64,000 nt of DNA from Defluviibacillus sp043739385 (GCA_043739385.1 JAYUED010000155.1:1-64000), one strand, 5' to 3'; shown: positions 52,405 to 60,782, counted from the first letter of the stretch. Program-made: numbers and translations. Notes: generated from the letters alone by a model not told the origin.

Positions 52405-53684
52405 CAACCATTTCTCACCTTCAAACGCGCCGCGTTTGGGATTCGCGAGGACGACCCACCATCGAAGTCGAGGTCACCACCGAAGACGGTTTTTCGGGAT
52501 TTGGTATTGCGCCTGCTGGCGCATCCAGGGGCACGCGAGAAGCGAGCGAATTGCGCGACGGCGGAAAGGCCTTTGGCGGCCTTGACGTTCAGAACGCGCT
52601 GCACGGAATTCGCACAGAGATTGCGCCAGTTCTTGTGGGCAAAGACGTGACGGATCAGGTAGGTATTGATGCGCTGTTGATCGAACTCGACGGTACCCCC
52701 AACAAAGCGCGTCTGGGGGGTAACGCCTTGGTAGCGACCTCCCTGGCCGTCCTACAAGCGGCCTCCGCGCAGGCGTGCAAGCCACTATGGACGTATCTGG
52801 CCAATGGCGGGCCAACCAGCTTGCCGCTACCCCAAATCCAAATATTTGGAGGCGGTGCTCACGCAGGGCGACGCGTCGACGTGCAAGATTTCATGGTCAT
52901 AGCACTGAGTGCGAAATCGTTCGAGCATGCCTTGGAAATGACTGCCGAGGTGTATCGCGCCGCCGGCCAACTCATGGTCAAGCGCAGCGGGATGGCAGGC
53001 ATTGCGGACGAAGGTGGCTGGTGGCCGAACTTTGCCCGCAATGAGGATGCACTGGACGTGCTCGTGGCGTCGATAGAGGCTGCAGGCTTTGAGCCGGGCA
53101 AAGATATCGGTATCGCACTGGACATTGCTGCGTCTGAGTTTGGCCATGGGGGGCGTTACAAATTGGCGCTGGAAGGGACGGAACTCGATTCCGATGGTCT
53201 TTGTGAAAAGCTTGTCGGTTGGGTAGAGAAGTATCCGATCGTCTCCATTGAGGATCCTCTGGCTGAAGACGACGAGGCAGGACTCATCGCTTTCACAAAA
53301 GCGGTTGGAAGCAAGATTCAAATAGTAGGCGATGACTATCTCGTGACCAACACGCAGCTGATCGTCGAAGCTGCGGGCAAAGGGGGGTGCAATACCGTTT
53401 TGATCAAACCGAACCAAGCCGGCACCGTGACCGAGACGTGCGCAGCACTGGAAGCCGCAAAGAAAGCGGGCTACGGGACCATCGTTTCTGCTCGCTCTGG
53501 CGAGACCGAAGACATTGCCATTGTCCATTTAGCCGTTGGCTGGAATGCAGGCCAACTTAAGGTGGGATCTTTCGCGCGTTCTGAACGAATGGCGAAGTGG
53601 AATGAAGGTATCCGCATCGAAAACTCGCACAAGCGTCCAGGTCCATTTGCCGGTGTCGCGGTGCTGGCAGATCAGCGTCGATAG
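52401..53684 (+). CDS. Enolase paralogue with altered active site
   Basis: A 427-residue protein alignable along its length with enolase. Kept are the metal ligands Asp241, Glu284 and Asp311, Glu204 (D-E-G-G), Lys336 (L-I-K-P-N-Q), Arg365-Ser366 and Lys387. Changed are the His of the S-H-R-S-G-E-T-E-D motif (here Ala364), the Glu of Q-E-F-M (here Asp163), and the mobile loop S-G-A-S-T-G, which reads A-G-A-S-R-G. These are substrate-contacting places, so the substrate is probably not 2-phosphoglycerate. Coupling to a kinase gene suggests a phosphorylated hydroxy acid. That it replaces the housekeeping enolase is unlikely. Confidence 0.88.
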   Translation: MTTISHLQTRRVWDSRGRPTIEVEVTTEDGFSGFGIAPAGASRGTREASELRDGGKAFGGLDVQNALHGIRTEIAPVLVGKDVTDQVGIDALLIELDGTPNKARLGGNALVATSLAVLQAASAQACKPLWTYLANGGPTSLPLPQIQIFGGGAHAGRRVDVQDFMVIALSAKSFEHALEMTAEVYRAAGQLMVKRSGMAGIADEGGWWPNFARNEDALDVLVASIEAAGFEPGKDIGIALDIAASEFGHGGRYKLALEGTELDSDGLCEKLVGWVEKYPIVSIEDPLAEDDEAGLIAFTKAVGSKIQIVGDDYLVTNTQLIVEAAGKGGCNTVLIKPNQAGTVTETCAALEAAKKAGYGTIVSARSGETEDIAIVHLAVGWNAGQLKVGSFARSERMAKWNEGIRIENSHKRPGPFAGVAVLADQRR

Positions 53685-53701
53685 CCAGGCTAGGCAAAAA
53701 C

Positions 53702-54370
53702 ATGTCCTACCACCAATCTGCACAAGACCCCTTAGTTCAACGTCTCGAACGCTGCTACACCGGCATCCTGCACGACGTAATGCGTGCCGCAGGTATGCGT
53801 GACTTCACTCTGCCGCCAACGCTGCGCCCGTTGATTGCGGGTCGGAAGATCTGCGGCCCGGCTTTTACGGTAAGCGGGCGCGTTGACCCCACAGCTGATC
53901 CGCATGAAACGCTTATGGCCTGGACCGGCTTTCTCTCGCGTGCCAAGCCAGGCCATATCGCGGTGATCCAGCCCAACGATTCGGTGGTGGCGCACATGGG
54001 CGAACTGTCTGCCGAAACGTTGGGGCGTAAAGGCGTGCTGGGCGTGATCGCCGACGGCGGCGTGCGCGATGTCGAGTTCATCATGGCGCAGGGCTTCCAA
54101 GTCTGGCACCGTTATTTCACGCCACGCGACGTGGTGGGTTACTGGCTGCCGGACGCGATTGAAGTGCCCGTAGGCATCGGTGACGTCACGATCAACCCCG
54201 GTGACCTGCTGCTGGCCGACACCGATGGTGTAATCCGCATTCCGCTCGCACAGGCCGAAGCGGTCATCAACGAGGCGGAGGCCATGATTACGCGCGAGAA
54301 CCTCGTGCGCACAGCCATCCTCGCGGGCACTGATCCGCAAGATGCCTATCTGAAATACCGCAAGTTCTGA
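53702..54370 (+). CDS. RraA family protein (possible 4-carboxy-4-hydroxy-2-oxo acid aldolase or decarboxylase)
   Basis: A 222-residue protein of the RraA/HMG-aldolase fold, which splits 4-hydroxy-2-oxo acids to pyruvate or decarboxylates oxaloacetate with a divalent metal. The family mark is V-I-A-D-G-G-V-R-D-V-E near residues 116-126; the Arg-Asp pair and following Glu fit aldolase-type members more than the RNase E inhibitor. The end has G-D-L-L-L-A-D-T-D-G-V. It lies 17 bp after the enolase-like gene, so it likely handles a later intermediate of the same route. Confidence 0.87.
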   Translation: MSYHQSAQDPLVQRLERCYTGILHDVMRAAGMRDFTLPPTLRPLIAGRKICGPAFTVSGRVDPTADPHETLMAWTGFLSRAKPGHIAVIQPNDSVVAHMGELSAETLGRKGVLGVIADGGVRDVEFIMAQGFQVWHRYFTPRDVVGYWLPDAIEVPVGIGDVTINPGDLLLADTDGVIRIPLAQAEAVINEAEAMITRENLVRTAILAGTDPQDAYLKYRKF

Positions 54371-54379
54371 GGCCGCGCT

Positions 54380-54706
54380 ATGAGTCCCACGCAAACTCTT
54401 GACCCCCGGCTGCTGCTGCTGTCCCCCGAGGACAACTGCCTGATCGCCAGCCGCACGCTTGGCGCAGGCTCGAAAGTGCAATTGGAAAGTGGCATCTTCA
54501 TGCTATCGCAGGAGATTGGCTTGGGCCACAAGCTGGCACGCCACGCCATCGCCTCGGGTGGCAAGGTACTGAAGTACGGCGCTGTGATAGGCAGCCTGCG
54601 CGTGTCTGTGGAAGCAGGCGAGCATATTCATACGCACAACCTGAACAGTGACTACACCCCGACCTACACGCTGGACGATGGCCGCACCTTCGTCGGCCAT
54701 TCTTGA
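54380..54706 (+). CDS. UxaA-family lyase, small SAF-domain subunit
   Basis: A 108-residue protein equal to the N-terminal SAF domain of altronate dehydratase (UxaA). Marks seen are I-G-L-G-H-K-L-A near residue 46, K-Y-G-A-V-I-G and the terminal A-G-E-H-I-H-T-H-N-L, whose histidines help bind iron in this family. In UxaA and galactarate dehydratase this domain is fused to the large part; here it is its own gene, as in the SuyA/SuyB sulfolactate lyase. It starts 9 bp after the RraA-like gene and ends 4 bp before the large subunit. Confidence 0.88.
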   Translation: MSPTQTLDPRLLLLSPEDNCLIASRTLGAGSKVQLESGIFMLSQEIGLGHKLARHAIASGGKVLKYGAVIGSLRVSVEAGEHIHTHNLNSDYTPTYTLDDGRTFVGHS

Positions 54707-54710
54707 AGCG

Positions 54711-55970
54711 ATGACACCCACTATGAATTTGACCAACTTGCTCCCGCTTCAAGGCTACCCGCGTGCCGATGGCCGCAAAGGCATTCGCAATGTGGTGGTC
54801 GTCGCTTATCTGGTGGAGTGCGCACACCACGTCGCACGAGAGATCACGCTGAACTTCCGCCAGCAGCAGGGCCAAAGCCAGGCGATCAGCGAAGTGCACC
54901 TTGTCGGTTTCCCTGGTTGTTATCCGAACGAGTACGCCGAACGCATGATGACGGCGATCACCACGCACCCTAACGTGGGTGCCGTACTCTTGATTTCGTT
55001 GGGCTGTGAGAGCATGAACAAGCGCAAGCTGGAACAGGCCATCGAAGCCTCGGGTCGACCAGTCCACACCCTGACCATCCAGCAGAAGGGCGGCACCCGC
55101 AGCACGATCCGAGAAGGCACGGAATGGGTGGAATGGGCACTGGGCGAGCTCGTGCAGCAACAGCGAGTGCCGATGGCGATGAACGAGCTCATCGTTGGCA
55201 CCATTTGCGGCGGCTCCGACGGTACCAGTGGCATCACAGCCAACCCAGCCGTGGGCCGCGCCTTCGACCTGTTGGTTGAGCAGGACGCACGGTGCATTTT
55301 TGAGGAAACGGGCGAGCTGATCGGCTGCGAGTTCCATATGAAACGGCGCGCTGCTACGCCAGAACTCGGTGATGCGATCGTCGAATGCGTCAACAAGGCT
55401 GCACGCTACTACAGCATCATGGGCCACGGCAGCTTCGCGCCAGGCAACGCTTATGGCGGCCTCTCGACTATTGAGGAAAAGTCACTGGGTGCCTATGCCA
55501 AAAGCGGCGCCTCGCCGATCAATGGCATCATCAAACCTGGCGACGTACCCCAGCAGGGCGGACTCTACCTGCTCGACGTGGTGCCAGATGGCGAGCCACG
55601 TTTTGGCTTTCCGAACATCAGCGATAACGCCGAGATTGTGGAACTGATTGCCTGCGGTGCGCAGGTAATCTTGTTCACCACCGGTCGTGGCTCGGTGGTG
55701 GGCTCAGCGATCTCGCCGGTCATCAAGGTCTGCGCCAACCCAGACACCTATCGGCAATTGGGTGAAGATATGGACGTGGACGCGGGCCGCATCCTCGAAG
55801 GGCGCGGCACGCTGCAGGAAGTTGGCCAGGAAATATACGTCGCGGTGCGCGATGTCGCCAACGGCGCAGTCACTAAATCTGAAAGCTTGGGCCACCGCGA
55901 ATTCATTCTGACCTACAAGGCATTCGAGCCTATCGGGCCTTCTTGTCTGCCGCTGGCGCGTGCAGCTTGA
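54711..55970 (+). CDS. UxaA-family lyase, large subunit
   Basis: A 419-residue protein equal to the C-terminal part of altronate/galactarate dehydratases. In order it has Y-P-R-A-D-G-R-K-G-I-R-N near residue 16, G-G-S-D-G-T-S-G-I-T-A-N-P-A-V-G near 165, G-G-L-S-T-I-E-E-K-S-L-G-A near 250 and T-T-G-R-G-S-V-V-G near 325. Together with the small SAF protein it should eliminate water (or another group) from a hydroxy acid. The ATG at 54711 follows the small subunit's stop; one at 54723 is also possible. The substrate is open. Confidence 0.9.
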   Translation: MTPTMNLTNLLPLQGYPRADGRKGIRNVVVVAYLVECAHHVAREITLNFRQQQGQSQAISEVHLVGFPGCYPNEYAERMMTAITTHPNVGAVLLISLGCESMNKRKLEQAIEASGRPVHTLTIQQKGGTRSTIREGTEWVEWALGELVQQQRVPMAMNELIVGTICGGSDGTSGITANPAVGRAFDLLVEQDARCIFEETGELIGCEFHMKRRAATPELGDAIVECVNKAARYYSIMGHGSFAPGNAYGGLSTIEEKSLGAYAKSGASPINGIIKPGDVPQQGGLYLLDVVPDGEPRFGFPNISDNAEIVELIACGAQVILFTTGRGSVVGSAISPVIKVCANPDTYRQLGEDMDVDAGRILEGRGTLQEVGQEIYVAVRDVANGAVTKSESLGHREFILTYKAFEPIGPSCLPLARAA

Positions 55971-56007
55971 GTCGCCTGCTTCCACAAAGACAAAGCAAAG
56001 GAATTTT

Positions 56008-56691
56008 TTGAAATACCAGTTTGACTTCGGGTCTGTGCTCGCACAATGGCCACTGCTGCTTGATGGTGCCTGGACGACAGTGCAAATGTCGTTCGCCGCC
56101 ACCATCTTGGGGTTTGTGCTCGGTACTGTTTGCGCGCTAGGCCGCAACAGCGCGCACAACTGGTTGCGGCGCCTGACGGGCGTTTATGTGGAGGCGGTTC
56201 GCAATACGCCGCTGCTGATCCAGAGCTACTTTCTGATCTTCGGCCTTTCAAGCGCCGGCGTCACGATGCCGATCATGGTCGGGGCAGTGCTTGCGCTAGT
56301 CATCAACATCGGTGCCTACAGCTGCGAAATTATTCGCGCCGGAATCGAGTCGATCCACAAAGGGCAACTTGAAGCGGCCGAGTGTCTGGCGCTGTCGAAA
56401 CCGCAGGTGTTCTGGCATGTGGTCCTGCGACCAGCGGTGGAGCGCGTGTACCCGGCGCTGGTCAGCCAGTTCGTTCTGTTGATGCTGGCGTCGAGCATTA
56501 TGTCGTCGATCGGGGCCGAGGAGCTGCTCGGTGTGGCGAGTCGCATCCAGTCCGATACCTTCCGCAATTTCGAGATATTCATCGTCCTGTGGGTGGTGTA
56601 CCTGGCGCTGTCGTATGCAATGCGATTTGGCTTCTGGGTGCTGGCGCAAATCTTGTTCCCGCGCCGGCGCAAGCTCGGCACACCATTGTGA
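56008..56691 (+). CDS. ABC transporter permease 1 (polar amino acid type, HisQ/HisM-like)
   Basis: A 227-residue inner-membrane permease with about five helices. The EAA loop is seen as E-A-A-E-C-L-A-L-S-K near residue 122, the contact to the ATPase, and V-E-A-V-R-N-T-P-L-L-I-Q-S-Y is a mark of this permease class. I prefer the TTG start at 56008 because AAAGGAA lies just before it and the protein then begins at the conserved Y-Q-F-D-F; a GTG at 55960 overlapping the previous stop is the alternative. It pairs with the next permease. Confidence 0.9.
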   Translation: MKYQFDFGSVLAQWPLLLDGAWTTVQMSFAATILGFVLGTVCALGRNSAHNWLRRLTGVYVEAVRNTPLLIQSYFLIFGLSSAGVTMPIMVGAVLALVINIGAYSCEIIRAGIESIHKGQLEAAECLALSKPQVFWHVVLRPAVERVYPALVSQFVLLMLASSIMSSIGAEELLGVASRIQSDTFRNFEIFIVLWVVYLALSYAMRFGFWVLAQILFPRRRKLGTPL

Positions 56692-56701
56692 AAGGCAGGC
56701 C

Positions 56702-57358
56702 ATGAAGTTCATACCCATCGAACATCTAGGTTTTCTTGTCATGGGGGCTTGGGGCACCGTGCAGCTGTCGGCGCTGGCCTTTGTTGGTGGCGGTCTGATT
56801 GGGTTGGCGATTGCGCTGGCGCGGGTTTCTCCACTGCGCGCCGTGCGCATCGCCAGCGCGGGTTACATCCAGATTATTCAGGGAACGCCTTTACTGGTGC
56901 TGATGGGCATTTGCTTTTTCGGGCCGAACATCGCCGGTATAGGCTCGGTGCCTGCACTGGTCGCCGCAGCGCTGGCTATCACTATTTACTCAAGCGCCTT
57001 CCTCGGAGAAATCTGGCGCGGCTGTATTCAGGCGGTGCCGCGCAGCCAGTGGGAAGCCGCCGAGTGCCTGGGCCTTTCGCGGCTGGAACGCATGCGCAAG
57101 GTGATCTTGCCGCAGGCGCTGCGCATTGCAACACCACCCACCGTCGGTTTCATGGTGCAGATCATCAAGAACACGTCGATCGCTTCGTTGGTGCTGGGCT
57201 ATGCCGAGCTTTCTTACAACGCCAAGGTACTCAACAACTCGACGTTCCAGCCGTTTTTGTATTTCGGCTGTGCAGCGGTTCTTTACTTCATCCTGTGCTA
57301 TCCGCTGTCGCGCTGGAGCCGGATTCTCGAAAGGAAACTCAATGCATCCCGTGGTTGA
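56702..57358 (+). CDS. ABC transporter permease 2 (polar amino acid type)
   Basis: A 218-residue permease of the same class, with Y-I-Q-I-I-Q-G-T-P-L-L-V-L and the EAA loop E-A-A-E-C-L-G-L-S-R near residue 120. The ATG at 56702 follows AAAGGCAGG and lies 11 bp after the first permease stop; the frame before it overlaps that gene and is not real. With permease 1, the ATPase and the binding protein it makes a full importer. Two unlike permeases are the rule for His/Lys/opine-type systems. Confidence 0.92.
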   Translation: MKFIPIEHLGFLVMGAWGTVQLSALAFVGGGLIGLAIALARVSPLRAVRIASAGYIQIIQGTPLLVLMGICFFGPNIAGIGSVPALVAAALAITIYSSAFLGEIWRGCIQAVPRSQWEAAECLGLSRLERMRKVILPQALRIATPPTVGFMVQIIKNTSIASLVLGYAELSYNAKVLNNSTFQPFLYFGCAAVLYFILCYPLSRWSRILERKLNASRG

Positions 57359-58070
57359 ACTCAATCAGGTCCACAAGCATTTCGGCAAGTTGCATGTTTT
57401 GCGAGGCGTTTCGTTCTCAGTGGAGCGGGGCCAAGTGGTCGCCATTATCGGCAAGAGCGGCTCGGGCAAAAGTACGGCGCTGCGCTGTATCGACCGATTG
57501 GAATCCATCGATAGTGGCACCATCAACGTCTGCGGTCACGCAGTGCATGACGCAGCGCTGAATTTGCGTACGTTACGCAAAGACGTGGGCATCGTGTTCC
57601 AGAGCTACAACTTATTCCCTCACCTCACGGTGGAGCAGAACATCACGTTGGCGCCGCAATCCGTCAAAAAGCTTAGTGCCACCGATGCCAGTGCGCTCGC
57701 GCTGGAAGTACTTGACCGCGTTGGCCTCAGCGACAAAGCAAACGCCTACCCAGAGCAACTGTCAGGTGGTCAGCAGCAGCGTGTGGCCATTGCGCGCTCG
57801 CTGGCGATGCAGCCGCAGGTGATGTTGTTCGATGAGGTCACGTCGGCGCTTGACCCCGAGCTCACCGGTGAAGTGCTCAAGGTTATAGAAAAGCTGGCTG
57901 GCGAAGGCATGACCATGATTTTGGTGACGCACGAAATGGCTTTTGCACGCGGCGTAGCCGACAAGATTGTTTTCATGCACCAGGGACAGGTATGGGAAGA
58001 GGGTGACGCCAGCATCGTGACCCAACCACATAGCCCAGAGCTGCGCCAGTTTCTGGGCGCCGGGCTGTGA
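57342..58070 (+). CDS. ABC transporter ATPase (polar amino acid type)
   Basis: A 242-residue ATPase with Walker A G-K-S-G-S-G-K-S-T at residues 37-45, Q-loop F-Q-S-Y-N-L-F-P-H, signature L-S-G-G-Q-Q-Q-R, Walker B V-M-L-F-D-E and switch His in V-T-H-E-M. The Y-N-L-F-P-H-L run is typical of GlnQ/HisP-like ATPases. The ATG at 57342 has AAAGGAAA before it and overlaps the permease 2 gene by 17 bases. Confidence 0.95.
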   Translation: MHPVVELNQVHKHFGKLHVLRGVSFSVERGQVVAIIGKSGSGKSTALRCIDRLESIDSGTINVCGHAVHDAALNLRTLRKDVGIVFQSYNLFPHLTVEQNITLAPQSVKKLSATDASALALEVLDRVGLSDKANAYPEQLSGGQQQRVAIARSLAMQPQVMLFDEVTSALDPELTGEVLKVIEKLAGEGMTMILVTHEMAFARGVADKIVFMHQGQVWEEGDASIVTQPHSPELRQFLGAGL

Positions 58071-58135
58071 CCTGAGCTTTTAATTTTGTTCATGCTTCAG
58101 TTTCATTTTGTTTCAATAATTCCAGGAGATCTTTC

Positions 58136-58984
58136 ATGACACGCTCTTTTCAAACTCTTTCCAAGCGAAGCAGCACAGGACTGTCCCCGCTTCTTTCATC
58201 GCTCTTGTCGGCGGTGCTGATGGCCGCACCGTTGGCATGTGTTGGCACGGCTCACGCTGACCAGCTGGATGCCATCACTGCTGCCAAAAAGATACGTATC
58301 GCAATTGACCTTGGCGCGCCGCCTTACAGTATGAAAGATGAAAAGCTCAACAACATCGGTTCGGATGTTGAAGCGGCCAAGCTGCTCGCCAAAAGCCTCG
58401 GTGTCGAGCTCGAAATTGTGCAAACCACCAATGCCAACCGCATTCCGTTTCTGCAGACAGACAAGGTTGACATCGTGGTATCCGCCCTCTCAGTCACGCC
58501 CGAGCGGGAAAAAGTGGTTGACTTTTCGATTCCTTATGCGAGTATTTTGTCCGTGGTAGGTGCGCCCAAAAGTATGGTGATAAGCGGACCAGCTGACCTG
58601 GTAGGCAAGAAGGTGATTGCAACGCGTGGCACGACCAACGAACAGGAGCTGACCAAGATCCTACCTGCTGGTGCGCAGATGATTCGCTATGACGACGACG
58701 CCACATCGATCACTGCTGTAGTGAGCGGCCAGGCCGACATCTTTGCAACAGCACCGTCGCTGCTCAAATCCATCAACGAAAAAAATCCAGCCAAGCAGAT
58801 GGAGTCCAAGTTCACCTTGAAGGCCAACATGTTGGCCATCGGTCTGCGCAAAAACGAACCTAAGCTAAAAGAAAAGTTAGATGCGTTCGTCAGAGCACAG
58901 CTAAAAAGCGGGGAGCTCAACACCATCTACAAAAAGTATCACGGTGCGGATCTGCCACAGGAAGTCACACGTAACGGTGGTTGA
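58136..58984 (+). CDS. Periplasmic binding protein, family 3, of the ABC importer
   Basis: A 282-residue receptor with a long signal peptide (about 1-41, ending in A-H-A) and the two-lobe family 3 fold (I-R-I-A-I-D-L-G-A-P-P-Y near residue 53). Arg124 in S-V-T-P-E-R-E lies where HisJ-type proteins bind the ligand carboxylate. Where amino acid binders have Asp for the alpha-amino group, this one has Ala205 (A-D-I-F-A-T-A-P). That suggests a ligand with a carboxylate but no alpha-amino group, in line with a hydroxy acid. AGGAGA precedes the ATG. Confidence 0.92.
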   Translation: MTRSFQTLSKRSSTGLSPLLSSLLSAVLMAAPLACVGTAHADQLDAITAAKKIRIAIDLGAPPYSMKDEKLNNIGSDVEAAKLLAKSLGVELEIVQTTNANRIPFLQTDKVDIVVSALSVTPEREKVVDFSIPYASILSVVGAPKSMVISGPADLVGKKVIATRGTTNEQELTKILPAGAQMIRYDDDATSITAVVSGQADIFATAPSLLKSINEKNPAKQMESKFTLKANMLAIGLRKNEPKLKEKLDAFVRAQLKSGELNTIYKKYHGADLPQEVTRNGG

Positions 58985-58998
58985 TCAAGGAATTCTTC

Positions 58999-60108
58999 AT
59001 GGCACAGATTGACCAAGTCGAGATCATTCAGATCGACATTCCACCAAAGGTCAAGCGTACCGACGCCATCCAGTCTTTTGTGACGCAGGAAACTGTAATG
59101 GTCACAGTGCGCTGCGACGATGGGTCGGCCGGCACGGGCTACACCTACACCATCGGTACCGGTGGTTCGTCGATTGTCGCGTTGCTGCGTGACCATCTGA
59201 CTCCACGCTTGATCGGACGTGATCCGCAGCAGTTCGAAGCAATCTGGCGCGATCTGTTTTTCAGTACACACGCTACGGCTGTTGGTGCCATTACCAGCCT
59301 TGCGTTGGCGGCTATCGACACCGCACTATGGGATCGTAATGCGCACGTCGCTAACCTGCCGCTGTGGCGACTGGCTGGCGGAGCGCAATCACGCGTGCCG
59401 GTCTACACCACTGAAGGCGGTTGGCTGCACCTCGACCCAGCACAACTGGTCGAACAAACGCTTGCAGCTCAGGCCCAGGGCTTTCTCGGCGCGAAGATCA
59501 AGGTCGGCAAACCTCATGTGGCGCAAGACGTCGCGCGCCTGTCGGCTGTACGCGACGCTGTTGGTGCAGGCTTCGAACTGATGGTTGATGCCAACCAGAG
59601 CTTCACGGTGGCTGAAGCGATTCGGCGTGCAAGGCAATACGTGCCGCTAGATCTGGCGTGGTTTGAGGAACCCATGCCGGCCGAGCATGTGCGCGCCCAT
59701 GCACAATTGTTGGCCAGCACCAGTGTGCCGATTGCGGTGGGTGAATCGATGTACCACCTGTCGCAGTTCGCCGAGTACATCCAGCAAAGTGCCTGCTCTA
59801 TTGTGCAAGCCGATGTGGCTCGTGTCGGTGGCATTACGCCGTGGCTCAAGATTGCACATCTGGCCGAGGCCCACAACATAGCGATATGTCCTCATTTCTT
59901 AATGGAACTGCATGTGAGCCTGTGCGCTGCGGTGCCGAATGCACGCTGGGTTGAATACATCCCGCAACTCGACGACCTGACGACCAGCCGGTTGCTTATC
60001 GAGGCCGGGCATGCCGTGGCGCCCGAAACATCAGGCTTAGGCATTGAATGGGACCCGGCCCAGCTCAAGGCGCGGCGTAAGTTCAGTCCATTGGTCGTGC
60101 GCCGCTGA
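58999..60108 (+). CDS. Mandelate-racemase-type enzyme (enolase superfamily)
   Basis: A 369-residue protein of the mandelate racemase subgroup. The barrel has Lys166-x-Lys168 (A-K-I-K-V-G), metal ligands Asp197, Glu223 and Glu249, the Asp272-His299 pair (A-D-V-A-R-V-G-G and C-P-H-F) and a late Glu in W-V-E-Y; these lie within two or three residues of their mandelate racemase positions. Members racemise or dehydrate hydroxy acids and acid sugars. ATG at 58999 follows AAGGAA; the TTG-led frame at 58981 overlaps the previous gene. It ends the cluster and probably feeds or replaces the UxaA-type step. Confidence 0.91.
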   Translation: MAQIDQVEIIQIDIPPKVKRTDAIQSFVTQETVMVTVRCDDGSAGTGYTYTIGTGGSSIVALLRDHLTPRLIGRDPQQFEAIWRDLFFSTHATAVGAITSLALAAIDTALWDRNAHVANLPLWRLAGGAQSRVPVYTTEGGWLHLDPAQLVEQTLAAQAQGFLGAKIKVGKPHVAQDVARLSAVRDAVGAGFELMVDANQSFTVAEAIRRARQYVPLDLAWFEEPMPAEHVRAHAQLLASTSVPIAVGESMYHLSQFAEYIQQSACSIVQADVARVGGITPWLKIAHLAEAHNIAICPHFLMELHVSLCAAVPNARWVEYIPQLDDLTTSRLLIEAGHAVAPETSGLGIEWDPAQLKARRKFSPLVVRR

Positions 60109-60249
60109 AGCTGGGTGCAGCAATGCGCAAAAAATCCTTTCAAGTACTCTTGGGCTAGCGCGATTCGCACCAGAGTTTGCGACTGCTCGCCTTCTAATCA
60201 ACTTTGGTCAGGTGCATGTGACCGGTGAGTAATTGGATTGCGATACTTT

Positions 60250-60738
60250 TTATGATTTTGATCGGCCAAAGGTAATTAAATTCAGGGGCAAGGCCGTGGT
60301 AGATTTGATTTGCTCCATGGAGAAGGCGGAAGACACGCCACTTAAAGGCACAGCCTGGATGAGTTTTTTGTAGAACCGATCGTAACCGCCGATGTCGGTG
60401 GTAACCACTTTAAGCAAATAGTCCACATCGCCGCTCATGCGGTGCAGTTCCTGCACCTCGGGCAGGGCGGATGCGACGGCAGCAAATAGGGTCAGCCATT
60501 TTTCGTCGTGGTGGGCCGTGCGGATGCTGACGAACACGGTAATGGGCAGACCCACTTTGTTCCGGTTGACCAGCGCCACGCGGCCGGTGAGGTAGCCGTC
60601 GTCTTCCAACCGTTTCAGGCGCTTCCAGCAGGGCGTGCTGGACAGGCCGACCCGTTCGGCCAGTGCTGCGACAGACAGGCTGCCGTCGACCTGCAGTGCG
60701 CCCAAAATGGCGTAATCCAGGCGATCAAGTGCATTCAT
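60250..60738 (-). CDS. Lrp/AsnC family regulator
   Basis: A 162-residue regulator with an N-terminal helix-turn-helix (about 5-50: L-A-E-R-V-G-L-S-S-T-P-C-W-K-R-L) and the RAM ligand-binding domain (about 65-150, with G-D-V-D-Y-L-L-K-V). It diverges from the cysteine desulfurase-rhodanese gene across 101 bp. Lrp proteins of this sort often sense an amino acid and control the neighbour that breaks it down; here cysteine is a fair guess, by context only. Confidence 0.92.
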   Translation of the reverse strand: MNALDRLDYAILGALQVDGSLSVAALAERVGLSSTPCWKRLKRLEDDGYLTGRVALVNRNKVGLPITVFVSIRTAHHDEKWLTLFAAVASALPEVQELHRMSGDVDYLLKVVTTDIGGYDRFYKKLIQAVPLSGVSSAFSMEQIKSTTALPLNLITFGRSKS

Positions 60739-60782
60739 GCTTTATTTTATAAGTTAATAGTTTGTATATTCTAAATAAAAGC
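60739..60782. promoter_or_regulatory. AT-rich imperfect inverted repeat between lrp-type gene and desulfurase
   Basis: GCTTTATTTTATAA (60739-60752) and TTCTAAATAAAAGC (60769-60782) pair at 11 of 14 places. AT-rich imperfect palindromes are what Lrp-type proteins bind, and the site touches the regulator's own start codon. Role inferred. Confidence 0.45.

Noticed and set aside
52827..53528. 233-codon open frame antisense to the enolase-like gene
   Set aside because: Fully inside a well-supported gene and without protein-like features.
52401..53684. Housekeeping enolase of glycolysis
   Set aside because: The changed histidine, loop and Q-D-F-M motif, and its place in an operon with a kinase and importer, argue against it.
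54498..55427. 309-codon open frame antisense to the UxaA-type large subunit
   Set aside because: Shadow of the codon pattern of the real gene; composition is extreme in His, Arg and Ala.
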